Positions 6,161 through 13,221 of a stretch of DNA of 17,018 bases are shown one piece after another. The DNA comes from Candidatus Paceibacterota bacterium. Its GTDB lineage: Bacteria; Patescibacteriota; Minisyncoccia; Phycocordibacterales; CAINVO01. How positions within the stretch are numbered: position 1 is the first letter of the stretch; each line of letters opens with the position of its first letter. Location: the NCBI GenBank assembly GCA_028714275.1, contig JAQTMP010000012.1, forward strand, positions 1-17,018, in the 5' to 3' direction. The position numbers and the translations under genes are program-made. Under the pieces are notes generated by a model, which made no database searches, was not told the DNA's origin, and saw nothing but the letters and a program-made list of their open reading frames with translations.

Positions 6161-6775
6161 ATGATCGAACCAAACATCTATCACCGCCTTGGTATTAAAA
6201 CTCTCTGGATTATGATCCTAGAGAGGATGTTTGGTCCGCTAATCTCGTTTTTTGGTATTTTGGTTTTGATTGTAGCTCGGGCGGCAGACGATCAGTTTTT
6301 GACCAGCTCCTTTTCGGCCTCGATCGAAACGGTGGGCAAAATAAATGCCGTCATAGATCTTTTTATTTTAGGTTTCATTTTTCTTTGGCTGCTGGTTGTC
6401 ATTTTAAATATTTTGGTAGCGTGGGTCGGCTACCATTTCTGTAGTTTCTGTTTAAATGATAATGCTTTGGAAGTCAGGAAGGGTTTTTTGCATAAGGTTG
6501 AGCTATCAATCCCATATCGTCAGATAGAAAATGTGGACATGGAGCAGGGCTTGATAGGGCAGTCTCTCGGTGTTTGCAAGCTGATTATTTTGACCGCCGG
6601 CCACGAGGATGACAAGAGTGAAAAAGATGGAGGGGATGGGGGTGAGTCAGAGGGGGTACTGCCTATGCTCGATAAAGATTTTGCGGATGACCTGAAAAAG
6701 GAATTACTCGCTCGATCGAGTCTGGATTTTCATCAGACCACTCCGACCAACACAGTGACGGAAACAGCGAAGTAG
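6161..6775 (+). CDS. Membrane protein with bacterial PH domain (bPH2/YdbS-like)
   Basis: A 204-residue protein with two hydrophobic segments (about 14-40 and 61-88) followed by a cytoplasmic-type bacterial pleckstrin-homology fold. The PH part shows the usual run of strands: FCLNDNALEVRKGFLHKVELSIPYRQIENVDMEQGLIGQSLGVCKLIILTAG (about 96-147), where the RxGxxxxxxxxIPYRQIxNV pattern is typical of the bPH2/YdbS family. A Gly/Asp/Glu-rich loop (149-165) interrupts the domain before the final helix (DKDFADDLKKELL). The family is membrane-associated and of uncertain function. It lies 19 bases after the 91-residue gene and 23 bases before the FMN_bind-like gene, suggesting one transcript. Confidence 0.7.
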   Translation: MIEPNIYHRLGIKTLWIMILERMFGPLISFFGILVLIVARAADDQFLTSSFSASIETVGKINAVIDLFILGFIFLWLLVVILNILVAWVGYHFCSFCLNDNALEVRKGFLHKVELSIPYRQIENVDMEQGLIGQSLGVCKLIILTAGHEDDKSEKDGGDGGESEGVLPMLDKDFADDLKKELLARSSLDFHQTTPTNTVTETAK

Positions 6776-6798
6776 TCTTTTTGAAATAATCGAAACAC

Positions 6799-7347
6799 AT
6801 GTTTGTAGATACAGTTATGCAAAAACCAAATTCATTATTTAAAGCAATCGTGGCAGTAGTGGTGATCGGGGTGGTTTCTCTCGGTGTTCTCATATATTTA
6901 GGTTTGAAAAATGATGAAGACGGATCTGTGGCTGGTAGTTCTAATGCCAACAATCAAGTCGCTTCGGATTCGGTCCCTTCTCCCTCTGGTCAGGATGTGA
7001 CGGCTCAAATTGCTCAGACTTCTCAGGCTACCAAAGAAACCTCCGGCTCTGTCTATAAAGATGGCACTTATTCTGCTCAGGGCAATTACAACTCCCCGGG
7101 CGGCCCTGAAAGCATCAATGTCACTTTGACGATTAAAAATGACATTGTGACTGGCGCTGGGGTCACAGCTATGGCTAAAGATCGGACTTCCCAAAGATAC
7201 CAGGGGTATTTTATTTCTGGCTACAAGCAATACGTCATTGGCAAAAATATCAGCACCATTAGTCTCGATAAAGTTTCTGGCTCTTCTTTGACCCCTGCTG
7301 GCTTCAATATGGCTATTCAGAAAATTGAGGTACAGGCCAAGGCTTAG
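6799..7347 (+). CDS. Membrane-anchored FMN_bind-like protein, likely flavinylated
   Basis: A 182-residue protein. Residues 13-36 form one transmembrane segment, preceded by Lys9 and Lys15 and followed by an acidic stretch, so the bulk should face outside. A Ser/Gln/Thr-rich linker (about 43-82) leads to a domain resembling FMN_bind (PF04205): YKDGTYSAQG (86-95), GGPESINVTLTIKNDIVTG (101-119) and a final SGSSLTPAGF (160-169). In FMN_bind proteins an SGA(S/T) motif carries FMN through a phosphoester bond; here SGSS places Ser163 as the likely acceptor. The gene for ApbE, the enzyme that makes this bond, starts 17 bases downstream. A second ATG at 6817 is an alternative start and would leave the anchor intact. 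Probable role: extracytoplasmic one- or two-electron carrier. Confidence 0.72.
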   Translation: MFVDTVMQKPNSLFKAIVAVVVIGVVSLGVLIYLGLKNDEDGSVAGSSNANNQVASDSVPSPSGQDVTAQIAQTSQATKETSGSVYKDGTYSAQGNYNSPGGPESINVTLTIKNDIVTGAGVTAMAKDRTSQRYQGYFISGYKQYVIGKNISTISLDKVSGSSLTPAGFNMAIQKIEVQAKA

Positions 7348-7363
7348 GTCTCCAATATAATAT

Positions 7364-8275
7364 ATGCCATCTCAATTTAAATTTGAGGCTATCGGCACAA
7401 AATGGGTGATTGATATTTGGGCAACTCTCTTGCCGCAAGCTGAAGCTAAAATCAAAACCCAAATCCAAGAGAGGATTGCCATTTTTGATAAAAATTATTC
7501 TCGTTTCCGTAAAGATTCACTGGTGGCGGAAATGTCGCGGAAAACCGGAGAATACAGACTGCCGGCCGATGCTGGGCCAATGCTGGTCTTGTATAAAGAA
7601 CTTTATGACGTGACGGGAGGCCTTTTGACTCCGCTTGTCGGGCAGACTCTGGTAGATGCCGGCTATGACGCCTCCTATTCTTTGGAGCAAAAAAAACCTT
7701 TGAGGCAGCCACCGAGATGGGAGGAGGTGATGGAGCTTATTCCAGCCAAAGGAGATGAGAAGAATTTCATTTTAAAAATAAAAACGCCAGGGCTGCTGGA
7801 CTTTGGAGCCGCAGGCAAAGGCTATCTCATAGATATAGTCGGTGGGGTGTTGGAAAAAAATGGTATTCAACATTATTGTGTAGATGCGGGAGGGGATATG
7901 AGGCATCGAGGAGAAAAAATCCTGCAGGTAGGCTTGGAAAATCCTGAAAATATTGAGCAGGTGATCGGGGTGACCCCTCTTTTCAATCAAGCGCTGGCGG
8001 GCTCAGCCGGCAATCGTCGTGTCTGGAAAAATTTTCACCACATTATAGATCCAATGAAGCTAGCTTCACCTAGGCATATTTTGGCCTTGTGGGTAAAGGT
8101 GGAAAAAGGCACCGTGGTAAATGAAACCATGCTCGCTGACGCTTTGGCCACCTGTCTATTTTTTGTCACACCATCCATTTTGCTAAAAAAATATCAGTTT
8201 GAATATTTAATCCTTTATGCCGACCATTCGATCGAAAAGTCCGAAGGCTGGCAGGGAGAAGTTTTTTCGGTTTGA
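7364..8275 (+). CDS. apbE: FAD:protein FMN transferase (ApbE family)
   Basis: Transfers FMN from FAD to a Ser or Thr of a target protein, releasing AMP, with Mg2+. Family motifs in the 303-residue protein: EAIGTKWVIDIW (8-19), an early YSRFRKDSLVAEM (45-57), LLDFGAAGKGYLIDIV (144-159), DAGGDMRHRG (174-183), HHIIDP (225-230) and ADALATCLFF (258-267), where Asp259 and Thr263 match Mg-binding positions. The alanine-rich core motif DFGAAGKGY fits the DlGaiaKGy consensus. There is no signal peptide, lipobox or membrane segment, so it appears cytoplasmic. It lies 17 bases after the FMN_bind-like gene, its probable substrate. A TATAAT at 7356 is only two bases before the ATG and is not taken as a promoter. 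Confidence 0.9.
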   Translation: MPSQFKFEAIGTKWVIDIWATLLPQAEAKIKTQIQERIAIFDKNYSRFRKDSLVAEMSRKTGEYRLPADAGPMLVLYKELYDVTGGLLTPLVGQTLVDAGYDASYSLEQKKPLRQPPRWEEVMELIPAKGDEKNFILKIKTPGLLDFGAAGKGYLIDIVGGVLEKNGIQHYCVDAGGDMRHRGEKILQVGLENPENIEQVIGVTPLFNQALAGSAGNRRVWKNFHHIIDPMKLASPRHILALWVKVEKGTVVNETMLADALATCLFFVTPSILLKKYQFEYLILYADHSIEKSEGWQGEVFSV

Positions 8276-8332
8276 CCTTTTCAGTTTCCTGTGTTAGTTT
8301 TGGCTGAGACTAAAATTCAAAGAGGGGTAAAA

Positions 8333-9019
8333 ATGAAAGTAATCCTAAGTCCTTTTAACCTGTTTCTTTTTTTCGTCAGCCTGATCGGTCTGGCGACAGC
8401 ACTGTGGCGGATGTTTCCGCTGCAGTTCAGTAAATCCTTCTGGTGGTCCAACGGACCGCTGGTGTTGATGCTGGTCACGGGAGTGGTGCTGATCTATATG
8501 TCGGGCAAGCCGCACCAGTTCACCGTTGCCATGAGGGCGGTGATTGGGACATCCAGCAGAATGCTCCCGATGATGATCTTGCTCTTTGCCGTCATGGGCC
8601 TGAGCGGGGTGGTCACGGATCTGTATTTTCATCAGATTGTGACCAAGTTTCAGGATCACCCGCGGCTCATCTCGGTCCTGTCCTGTTTCGTCATCCCCAC
8701 GCCCAACTCGATGAGCCCAGTCATCGACAGGCTCTGGAAAGTGGAATCCTTGCAGCGGTACATCATGTACTTCAGCATGGTGACCACCTTGCTGTCGTTT
8801 TGTCTGCTCCAGCTTCGGATTGTCGGGTTTTCGCCCGGCTCACCGATCCCGGCGCAAATTTATTCGACGGGAGTGGCGGTGGCCATCATGTTGTATCCGC
8901 AGATGGCTATTGCCATGAAGCTCGGCAATCTCATCCTGCAAGGGTGGACAAAGACCGGCGAATTGCTGGCAACCGTCTGGGCCAGCTGCAGCTGGCTGGT
9001 CAATCAGACTTGGATCTGA
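8333..9019 (+). CDS. Multi-pass membrane protein of unknown function
   Basis: Not recognised. A 228-residue protein with about five or six hydrophobic segments, among them FNLFLFFVSLIGLATALW, LVLMLVTGVVLIYM, MLPMMILLFAVMGLSGVV, YIMYFSMVTTLLSFCLLQL and TGVAVAIMLYPQMAIAM, and a polar re-entrant-looking stretch FVIPTPNSMSPVIDRLW. The frame is open from a GTG at 8291, but AGAGGGG (8321-8327), five bases before the ATG at 8333, is one of the clearest Shine-Dalgarno sites in the window and sets the start. The gene is richer in G+C than its surroundings (33 of 60 bases at 8401-8460), with frequent CTG, CCG and CGG codons, which may mean later acquisition. It follows apbE by 57 bases; a link to the flavin pair is unproven. 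Confidence 0.65.
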   Translation: MKVILSPFNLFLFFVSLIGLATALWRMFPLQFSKSFWWSNGPLVLMLVTGVVLIYMSGKPHQFTVAMRAVIGTSSRMLPMMILLFAVMGLSGVVTDLYFHQIVTKFQDHPRLISVLSCFVIPTPNSMSPVIDRLWKVESLQRYIMYFSMVTTLLSFCLLQLRIVGFSPGSPIPAQIYSTGVAVAIMLYPQMAIAMKLGNLILQGWTKTGELLATVWASCSWLVNQTWI

Positions 9020-9076
9020 CTGGGGTCTGAACAGAGCAGTGGTGCGGGGGGCAGTAAAAAAATAAAAGAAAAAGAG

Positions 9077-9116
9077 AAAAGTGCGCGCGTCCCAAGGGTG
9101 GGACGCGCTTTTCTTT
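9077..9116. terminator. Strong bidirectional terminator
   Basis: GCGCGTCCCA (9085-9094) pairs with TGGGACGCGC (9099-9108) around a 4-base loop. It is flanked by AAAA on the left and TTTTCTTTT on the right, so it can stop transcription both from the membrane gene (+) and from the TrmB-like gene (-), which converge here. Confidence 0.9.
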
Positions 9117-9121
9117 TGGTT

Positions 9122-9892
9122 TTATTCTTCCAAATGCTTCGAGCCAATCCACGCTAGATCATGGATCTTCTTCATGGCGTCGGCGATTTCTTCGCTCTCG
9201 ATGATGATGCCAAGCTTTTCTCTCCAAGAAGCAATCATGATCTTGTTGCCATAGATATTTATTTCGGGTGAAAAATAATATTTGTCTGCAGGTACGAAGG
9301 AAATCTCTCTCTTCTCCTCGGTATTCCTCCTGGATCTTTCTTTACCCAGTTCAGTTTCCGGCACAATCCCTAGGATAAAGATATTTTTAGCCGCGCGCCT
9401 TTTATAGTATTCTGGAAAATAATTTGGTAGAGCTTTGTGCATGTCGTCTATGGTGGCGTAAGCTCGGATCGTCTCTGGGCTAGTCAAAGTATCTTCATAA
9501 ACTTTTTTCAAACCCTCAATGCCTTCATAGAAACGAATTTTCGGCCTATTTTTTTTAGAATGAAGAATGTTTAGCTCTGGCACGAGACTTTCGGATTCTT
9601 TTATTTGTTCTTCCAATGCCGCTGCTTGCTTCTTTAAGTACTCGGTAATGTTGGTGGGGGACTCGGCAGAATATTCTTGTTTGGGTTCTTTGCCGGAGAC
9701 ACTCACCACGTTTTTATTTAAAAGGGAATTCAGGATGTCATATCCAGTTGTCCGGTTTATTCCGGCTTTTCGAGATATTTGAGAGACTGTCCCTTTTCCA
9801 AGTTCTAGGATAGCGATATACACATCTGCCTCTTTTTTACTAAATCCAAAAGAGGTTAGGGATGTTTTTAGTTTTAGGTATTCATTTTTCAT
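9122..9892 (-). CDS. TrmB-like transcriptional regulator
   Basis: A 256-residue DNA-binding protein. Residues 14-62 form a TrmB-type winged helix: FGFSKKEADVYIAILELGKGTVSQISRKAGINRTTGYDILNSLLNKNVV. The wing is followed by a long helical, coiled-coil-like stretch (82-110) probably used for dimerisation, and then a C-terminal domain with KIRFYEGIEGLKKVYEDTL (118-136) and INIYGNKIMIASWRE, the effector-type domain seen in short TrmB relatives of archaea and CPR bacteria. It lacks the full sugar-binding extension of archaeal TrmB. It is transcribed divergently from livK, so local control of the transporter is likely but inferred. Its own promoter places the ATG seven bases after the -10 box. Confidence 0.82.
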   Translation of the reverse strand: MKNEYLKLKTSLTSFGFSKKEADVYIAILELGKGTVSQISRKAGINRTTGYDILNSLLNKNVVSVSGKEPKQEYSAESPTNITEYLKKQAAALEEQIKESESLVPELNILHSKKNRPKIRFYEGIEGLKKVYEDTLTSPETIRAYATIDDMHKALPNYFPEYYKRRAAKNIFILGIVPETELGKERSRRNTEEKREISFVPADKYYFSPEINIYGNKIMIASWREKLGIIIESEEIADAMKKIHDLAWIGSKHLEE

Positions 9893-9899
9893 TGAACGC

Positions 9900-9928
9900 A
9901 GTGTATACCCAAAGGATTATTGTGTCAA
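9900..9928 (-). promoter_or_regulatory. Promoter of the TrmB-like gene, near-leaderless
   Basis: On the minus strand TTGACA (9923-9928) is followed after 17 bases by TACACT (9900-9905), and the ATG starts seven bases further on. It has consensus-like -35 and spacing, and almost no leader. Confidence 0.75.
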
Positions 9929-9949
9929 TATCTTTCCACAGAAATATTG
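9926..9949. promoter_or_regulatory. CAATAT inverted repeat over the regulator promoter
   Basis: CAATAT (9926-9931) and its reverse complement ATATTG (9944-9949) are separated by 12 bases. The left half overlaps the -35 box of the TrmB-like gene. The same half-site forms the 12-bp palindrome in the livK promoter, so it may be an autoregulatory operator. Confidence 0.4.
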
Positions 9950-10006
9950 TAAATGCAAAATAGACTTAAATTAAGGACTAATTTGATTTAAAAATGACGA
10001 ATTAGG

Positions 10007-10034
10007 TTGACAATACAATATATATTGATATGAT
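10007..10034 (+). promoter_or_regulatory. Promoter of livK with embedded palindrome
   Basis: TTGACA (10007-10012), 16 bases, TATGAT (10029-10034): a near-consensus promoter. The spacer contains the perfect 12-bp palindrome CAATATATATTG (10016-10027), a plausible repressor site. The leader to the livK ATG would be about 85 nt. A second TATAAT at 10083-10088 could give a shorter transcript. Confidence 0.7.
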
Positions 10035-10127
10035 ATTTACAATTTATTCTGGATTTAAATAGCGAAAGCGTTTAATTCTAGGTATAATTGCGAACAGTAT
10101 TATAAATTATATTTTATCAATTTTATT

Positions 10128-11237
10128 ATGAAAAAAACTATTTGGACGGTGGTGGTGATAATTGTTTTGATTATTGTCGCTTTACTATTATCAGCTGGTA
10201 AAGGTAGCCCATCAAGTACTGGACCAATCAAGGTTGGATTTATTGGACCGTTGACGGGGGACGCTTCTTCACTTGGGGAAGTAGCCAAAGCTGCGGTTGA
10301 ATTGGCTACAGATGAGATCAATGCAGCAGGTGGAGTAAATGGTAGACAAATAAATGTCACTTATGAAGATGGAAAATGTGGCGCTGACGCCTCACAAGCT
10401 GCCAACAAACTCGTTAATGTCGACGGAGTCTCTTTAATAGTTGGAGGTTTATGCTCTGGAGAAACAGCTTCATTTGTAAAGGATATAGGAAACAAAATTC
10501 CGGTGGTTTCATATTGTTCTTCAGCCCCTACTCTTTCTGGTGCAGCAAAATTCTTCTCAAGAGATTATCCATCCGATGCCTTTCAAGGTAAATATGCTGC
10601 AGAATATTTGTATAATACTTTAGGCGCTAGAAAGGTTGTTGTTTTCTACCATATATCTGATTGGGGGACAGGGGTAAAGACAGTATTTGAATCAAGGTTC
10701 AAAGAGTTGGGAGGGCAGATTGTGGATGAAGAAGGAACTCCACAAACCGCTAAGGATTATCGAACTGAAATCGCAAAAATCAAGACTTTCAGCGCAGATT
10801 ATATTTATATGCCTATGTTCCCAGAGGGTGGAACTGTGGCAGTCAACCAACTCAACCAGCTTGGTGTCAAAACAAAAATATTTGGAGCTGATGCATGGTC
10901 AGATCCAAAATTTCAAGCGGATGTAAATGGTAAAGGAGACATTTTTTATACTAAGATTAAAGTGCCAAACAATGATGCATTTAATGCTAAACTCTTAGCA
11001 AAATCTGGTGGAAAAGAAATTCCTATTTGTGCACCTCAGGCCTATGATGCCATGAAGCTTGCTGCTCAGGTCATTGCTCAGGTGGGTGTTGATCCTCAGA
11101 AATTTACTGACGCCTTAAGGACTACAACTTATAATGGGGTATCAGGTCAGATCAGTTTTGAACCAAACGGTGACTTGGCGACAGCTAGTTATGCAGTAGA
11201 AAGAATTGCTAATGGGACTGAAGCAGAAGTGAAATAA
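10128..11237 (+). CDS. livK: Branched-chain amino acid-type ABC transporter, substrate-binding protein
   Basis: A 369-residue periplasmic-binding protein of the Peripla_BP_6 (Leu/Ile/Val-binding) family. It captures the ligand outside the membrane and delivers it to LivH/LivM. Characteristic parts: IKVGFIGPLTGDASSLGEVAKAAVELATDEINAAGGVNGRQINVTYEDGKC (about 34-84), the paired Ser/Thr residues around YCSSAPTLSG that usually contact the ligand amino-acid group, and the KDYRTEIAKIKTFSADYIYMP hinge region. The N terminus has one hydrophobic segment (5-23) without a lipobox cysteine, so the protein is probably anchored by an uncleaved signal. The true ligand may be Leu/Ile/Val or another compound such as an amide; the sequence alone does not tell. 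Confidence 0.9.
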   Translation: MKKTIWTVVVIIVLIIVALLLSAGKGSPSSTGPIKVGFIGPLTGDASSLGEVAKAAVELATDEINAAGGVNGRQINVTYEDGKCGADASQAANKLVNVDGVSLIVGGLCSGETASFVKDIGNKIPVVSYCSSAPTLSGAAKFFSRDYPSDAFQGKYAAEYLYNTLGARKVVVFYHISDWGTGVKTVFESRFKELGGQIVDEEGTPQTAKDYRTEIAKIKTFSADYIYMPMFPEGGTVAVNQLNQLGVKTKIFGADAWSDPKFQADVNGKGDIFYTKIKVPNNDAFNAKLLAKSGGKEIPICAPQAYDAMKLAAQVIAQVGVDPQKFTDALRTTTYNGVSGQISFEPNGDLATASYAVERIANGTEAEVK

Positions 11238-11269
11238 AGGTATCACCAAAATAAAAATGAACCACACAC

Positions 11270-11292
11270 AAAAGCCCCTAAATGGGGCTTTT
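11270..11292 (+). terminator. Terminator between livK and livH
   Basis: AAAAGCCCC (11270-11278) and GGGGCTTTT (11284-11292) form a 9-bp hairpin with a 5-base loop and a T-rich arm. It should end or weaken livK transcription, favouring more binding protein than permease. Confidence 0.85.
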
Positions 11293-11319
11293 ATGTTAGA
11301 ATACTAGCAATAATCGCAA

Positions 11320-11334
11320 TACAATTTATCTCCT
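11320..11334 (+). promoter_or_regulatory. Possible -10 box of livHM
   Basis: TACAAT (11320-11325) lies nine bases before the livH ATG, the same distance as in ndk. There is no extended TG and no clear -35, so this is weaker than the other cases. Confidence 0.4.
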
Positions 11335-12201
11335 ATGGACATCATTCCTCAGCTCATCGCCAACAGTATTATCGCCGGAGCGTTGTATGCGTTGATTGCC
11401 CTTGGCTTCAATCTGATTTATGGGGCGACAAAATTTTTCAATCTGACGCATGGAGTGATTGCGGCTATCGGAGGCTACACTGTCTTCTTTTTGACCAACA
11501 GTCTGGGCTGGAATATTTATTTGGCGGCGGTTGCGGGGGTTTTGTTTGCGGGATTGGTTGGCTACGGTCTGGAAAAAATCCTGTACAAGCCGTTGCGCAA
11601 AAGGAAAGCCTCCCAGATGATCCTGCTGGTGGCTTCGCTCGGAGCCTTCACAGCGATGCAGGCCATCATCGCTATTATTTTTAGTAGCCAGTTTCAGACT
11701 TTATCTCTTGGGGCGGGGGATCTAAAAACTTTCAATATTTTTGGCGGGATCATTACAGTAGTGCAGCTGGTGATGTTGGTGTCCGCGCTCATCATCATGG
11801 TCTTGCTTGGCGTCATCATGCGTTGGACTATGTTTGGCAAAGCAGTCGAAGCGATCAGCGATGAAGAAGAAGTGGCCAAAGTCGTCGGTATTCATACAAA
11901 TAAAATCATTGGCCGAGTCTTTTTCATCGGTTCAGCCATTGCGGGCCTTGCGGGGGTCTTGGTGGGCCTGGACACTGGGCTTGAGCCGACGATGGGCATG
12001 AGTCTTTTACTGAAAGGGGTGATTGCCTCGATCATCGGCGGAGTGGGCAATGTGTACGGCGCGGTGCTCGGGGCTTTTCTCTTGGGTTTTGTCGAAAACT
12101 TTGGCATTTGGAAAATTTCAGGTGAATGGAAGGATGCTATTGCTTTCGGGGTGCTGATCATTTTCCTTTTATTCAGACCTCAGGGTATATTAAGAAAATA
12201 A
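11335..12201 (+). CDS. livH: Branched-chain amino acid-type ABC transporter permease LivH
   Basis: A 288-residue inner-membrane permease with about eight hydrophobic segments, forming the translocation path with LivM. It shows the LivH pattern: N-terminal LIANSIIAGALYALIALGFNLIYGATKFFNLTHGVIAAIGGY (about 6-48), the cytoplasmic coupling helix region around AISDEEEVAKVVGIHTNKIIGRVFFIGSAIAGLAG, and the C-terminal GLEPTMGMSLLLKGVIASIIGGVGNVYGAVLGAFLLGFVE followed by RPQGILRK. Length is normal. It is separated from livK by a terminator and ends one base before livM, so livH and livM are translationally tied. Confidence 0.94.
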   Translation: MDIIPQLIANSIIAGALYALIALGFNLIYGATKFFNLTHGVIAAIGGYTVFFLTNSLGWNIYLAAVAGVLFAGLVGYGLEKILYKPLRKRKASQMILLVASLGAFTAMQAIIAIIFSSQFQTLSLGAGDLKTFNIFGGIITVVQLVMLVSALIIMVLLGVIMRWTMFGKAVEAISDEEEVAKVVGIHTNKIIGRVFFIGSAIAGLAGVLVGLDTGLEPTMGMSLLLKGVIASIIGGVGNVYGAVLGAFLLGFVENFGIWKISGEWKDAIAFGVLIIFLLFRPQGILRK

Positions 12202-12202
12202 T

Positions 12203-13069
12203 ATGGAATATTTAATCCACTTAGGCATCCTTTTCACCATCTACGCAGGCTTGGCCATGAGTCTCAACCTCGTGGTCGGATACACCGGACTTTTGTCCGT
12301 GACCCAGGCGGCCTTTTATGGCATCGGGGCGTACACTACAGCCATTTTAATGGTGGATCACGGCGTCAACTTTTTTGTTTCGATTTTGGTGGGCATGCTT
12401 ATCTCTGGTCTCGTGGCGTTGATTATCGGCTGGATTTTGAGCCGATTTAAAGATGACTATTATGCGTTGGTTTCCTTTGGTTTTAATATTATAGTCTTTA
12501 GTATCTTTTTAAACTGGCAAAGTCTGACGCGGGGGCCTCTCGGTATTCCGGGGATCAATAAGCCAGCGCTTTTCGGGATAGATTTTTCGCAAAATCTTAA
12601 TTTTTTGATTTTGATTGTCGTCGTCATGGCCGCGATGTATGGTGTCTGTGCTTTTATCGTCCATTCTTCTTTTGGTCGGGTGCTCAAAGCTATTCGTGAA
12701 GATGAAAAAGCCATCAGTGTTTTTGGCTACAATACTTCTGTCTACAAGCTGGTCATCTTTGTCATCTCGGCTAGTCTAGCGGCGGTGTGCGGATCCTTTT
12801 TTGCCAGCTATATTACTTTTATTGACCCTTCGACTTTTAGTCTAAACGAGTCCATTTTTATTTTGGCTATCATCATCCTCGGCGGTCTCGCCAATCTGCG
12901 CGGTTCATTGATTGGAGCGCTATTTTTGATTTTGTTGCCGGAGATCTTGCGTTTTGTCGGCTTTCCTACTGATGTGGCCGCTCAAATGCGCCAGGTGGTG
13001 TATGGACTTATTCTTGTGTTGCTAATGTTGTATAGGCCGCAAGGGGTGGTGGGAGAGTACAAATTATAA
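12203..13069 (+). CDS. livM: Branched-chain amino acid-type ABC transporter permease LivM
   Basis: A 288-residue second permease of the Liv transporter. Signature stretches: GLAMSLNLVVGYTGLLSVTQAAFYGIGAYTTAIL (about 16-49), DDYYALVSFGFNIIVFSIFLNWQSLTRGPLGIPGI, the coupling helix FGRVLKAIREDEKAISVFGYNTSVYKLVIFVISA, and ILGGLANLRGSLIGALFLILLPEILR with a final LYRPQGVVGEY. It starts one base after the livH stop. The ATP-binding genes do not follow directly: its TAA stop overlaps the arm of a long inverted repeat, and a PemK/MazF-like gene stands before livG. Confidence 0.94.
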   Translation: MEYLIHLGILFTIYAGLAMSLNLVVGYTGLLSVTQAAFYGIGAYTTAILMVDHGVNFFVSILVGMLISGLVALIIGWILSRFKDDYYALVSFGFNIIVFSIFLNWQSLTRGPLGIPGINKPALFGIDFSQNLNFLILIVVVMAAMYGVCAFIVHSSFGRVLKAIREDEKAISVFGYNTSVYKLVIFVISASLAAVCGSFFASYITFIDPSTFSLNESIFILAIIILGGLANLRGSLIGALFLILLPEILRFVGFPTDVAAQMRQVVYGLILVLLMLYRPQGVVGEYKL

Positions 13070-13176
13070 AAAATGAGGACTCTCTAGATAGACACAGAAA
13101 ATTTCTGCTGAAATTTTCTTTATCCTCGCCAACGTTTTGGCTGCGGGGTCTACCTAGAGAGTCTTCATTTTTATAG
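13066..13176. repeat. Stop-codon-anchored branched inverted repeat, copy 3
   Basis: AAAAATGAGGACTCTCTAG (13069-13087) pairs with 13154-13172 over 19 bp with one G-U. After a single mismatch comes TAGAC/GTCTA (13089-13093, 13148-13152), then a perfect 10-bp hairpin AGAAAATTTC/GAAATTTTCT (13096-13119) and a GCCAA-cgtt-TTGGC hairpin (13128-13141). The outer arm runs into the livM TAA stop (13067-13069). The layout matches copies 1 and 2. Confidence 0.8.
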
Positions 13177-13221
13177 TTTCTTGAGGTAAATTTCATGAGT
13201 GGTTCTGTATGTTGGTGGTAT

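Noticed and set aside
7356..7361. TATAAT just before apbE
   Set aside because: Only two bases from the ATG, so transcription would start inside the gene; apbE is more likely co-transcribed with the FMN_bind-like gene.
8443..9030. 195-residue His/Gly-rich frame overlapping the membrane gene
   Set aside because: No SD or known domain; the alternative frame has proper membrane segments and a clear SD. It is a by-product of the high G+C content.
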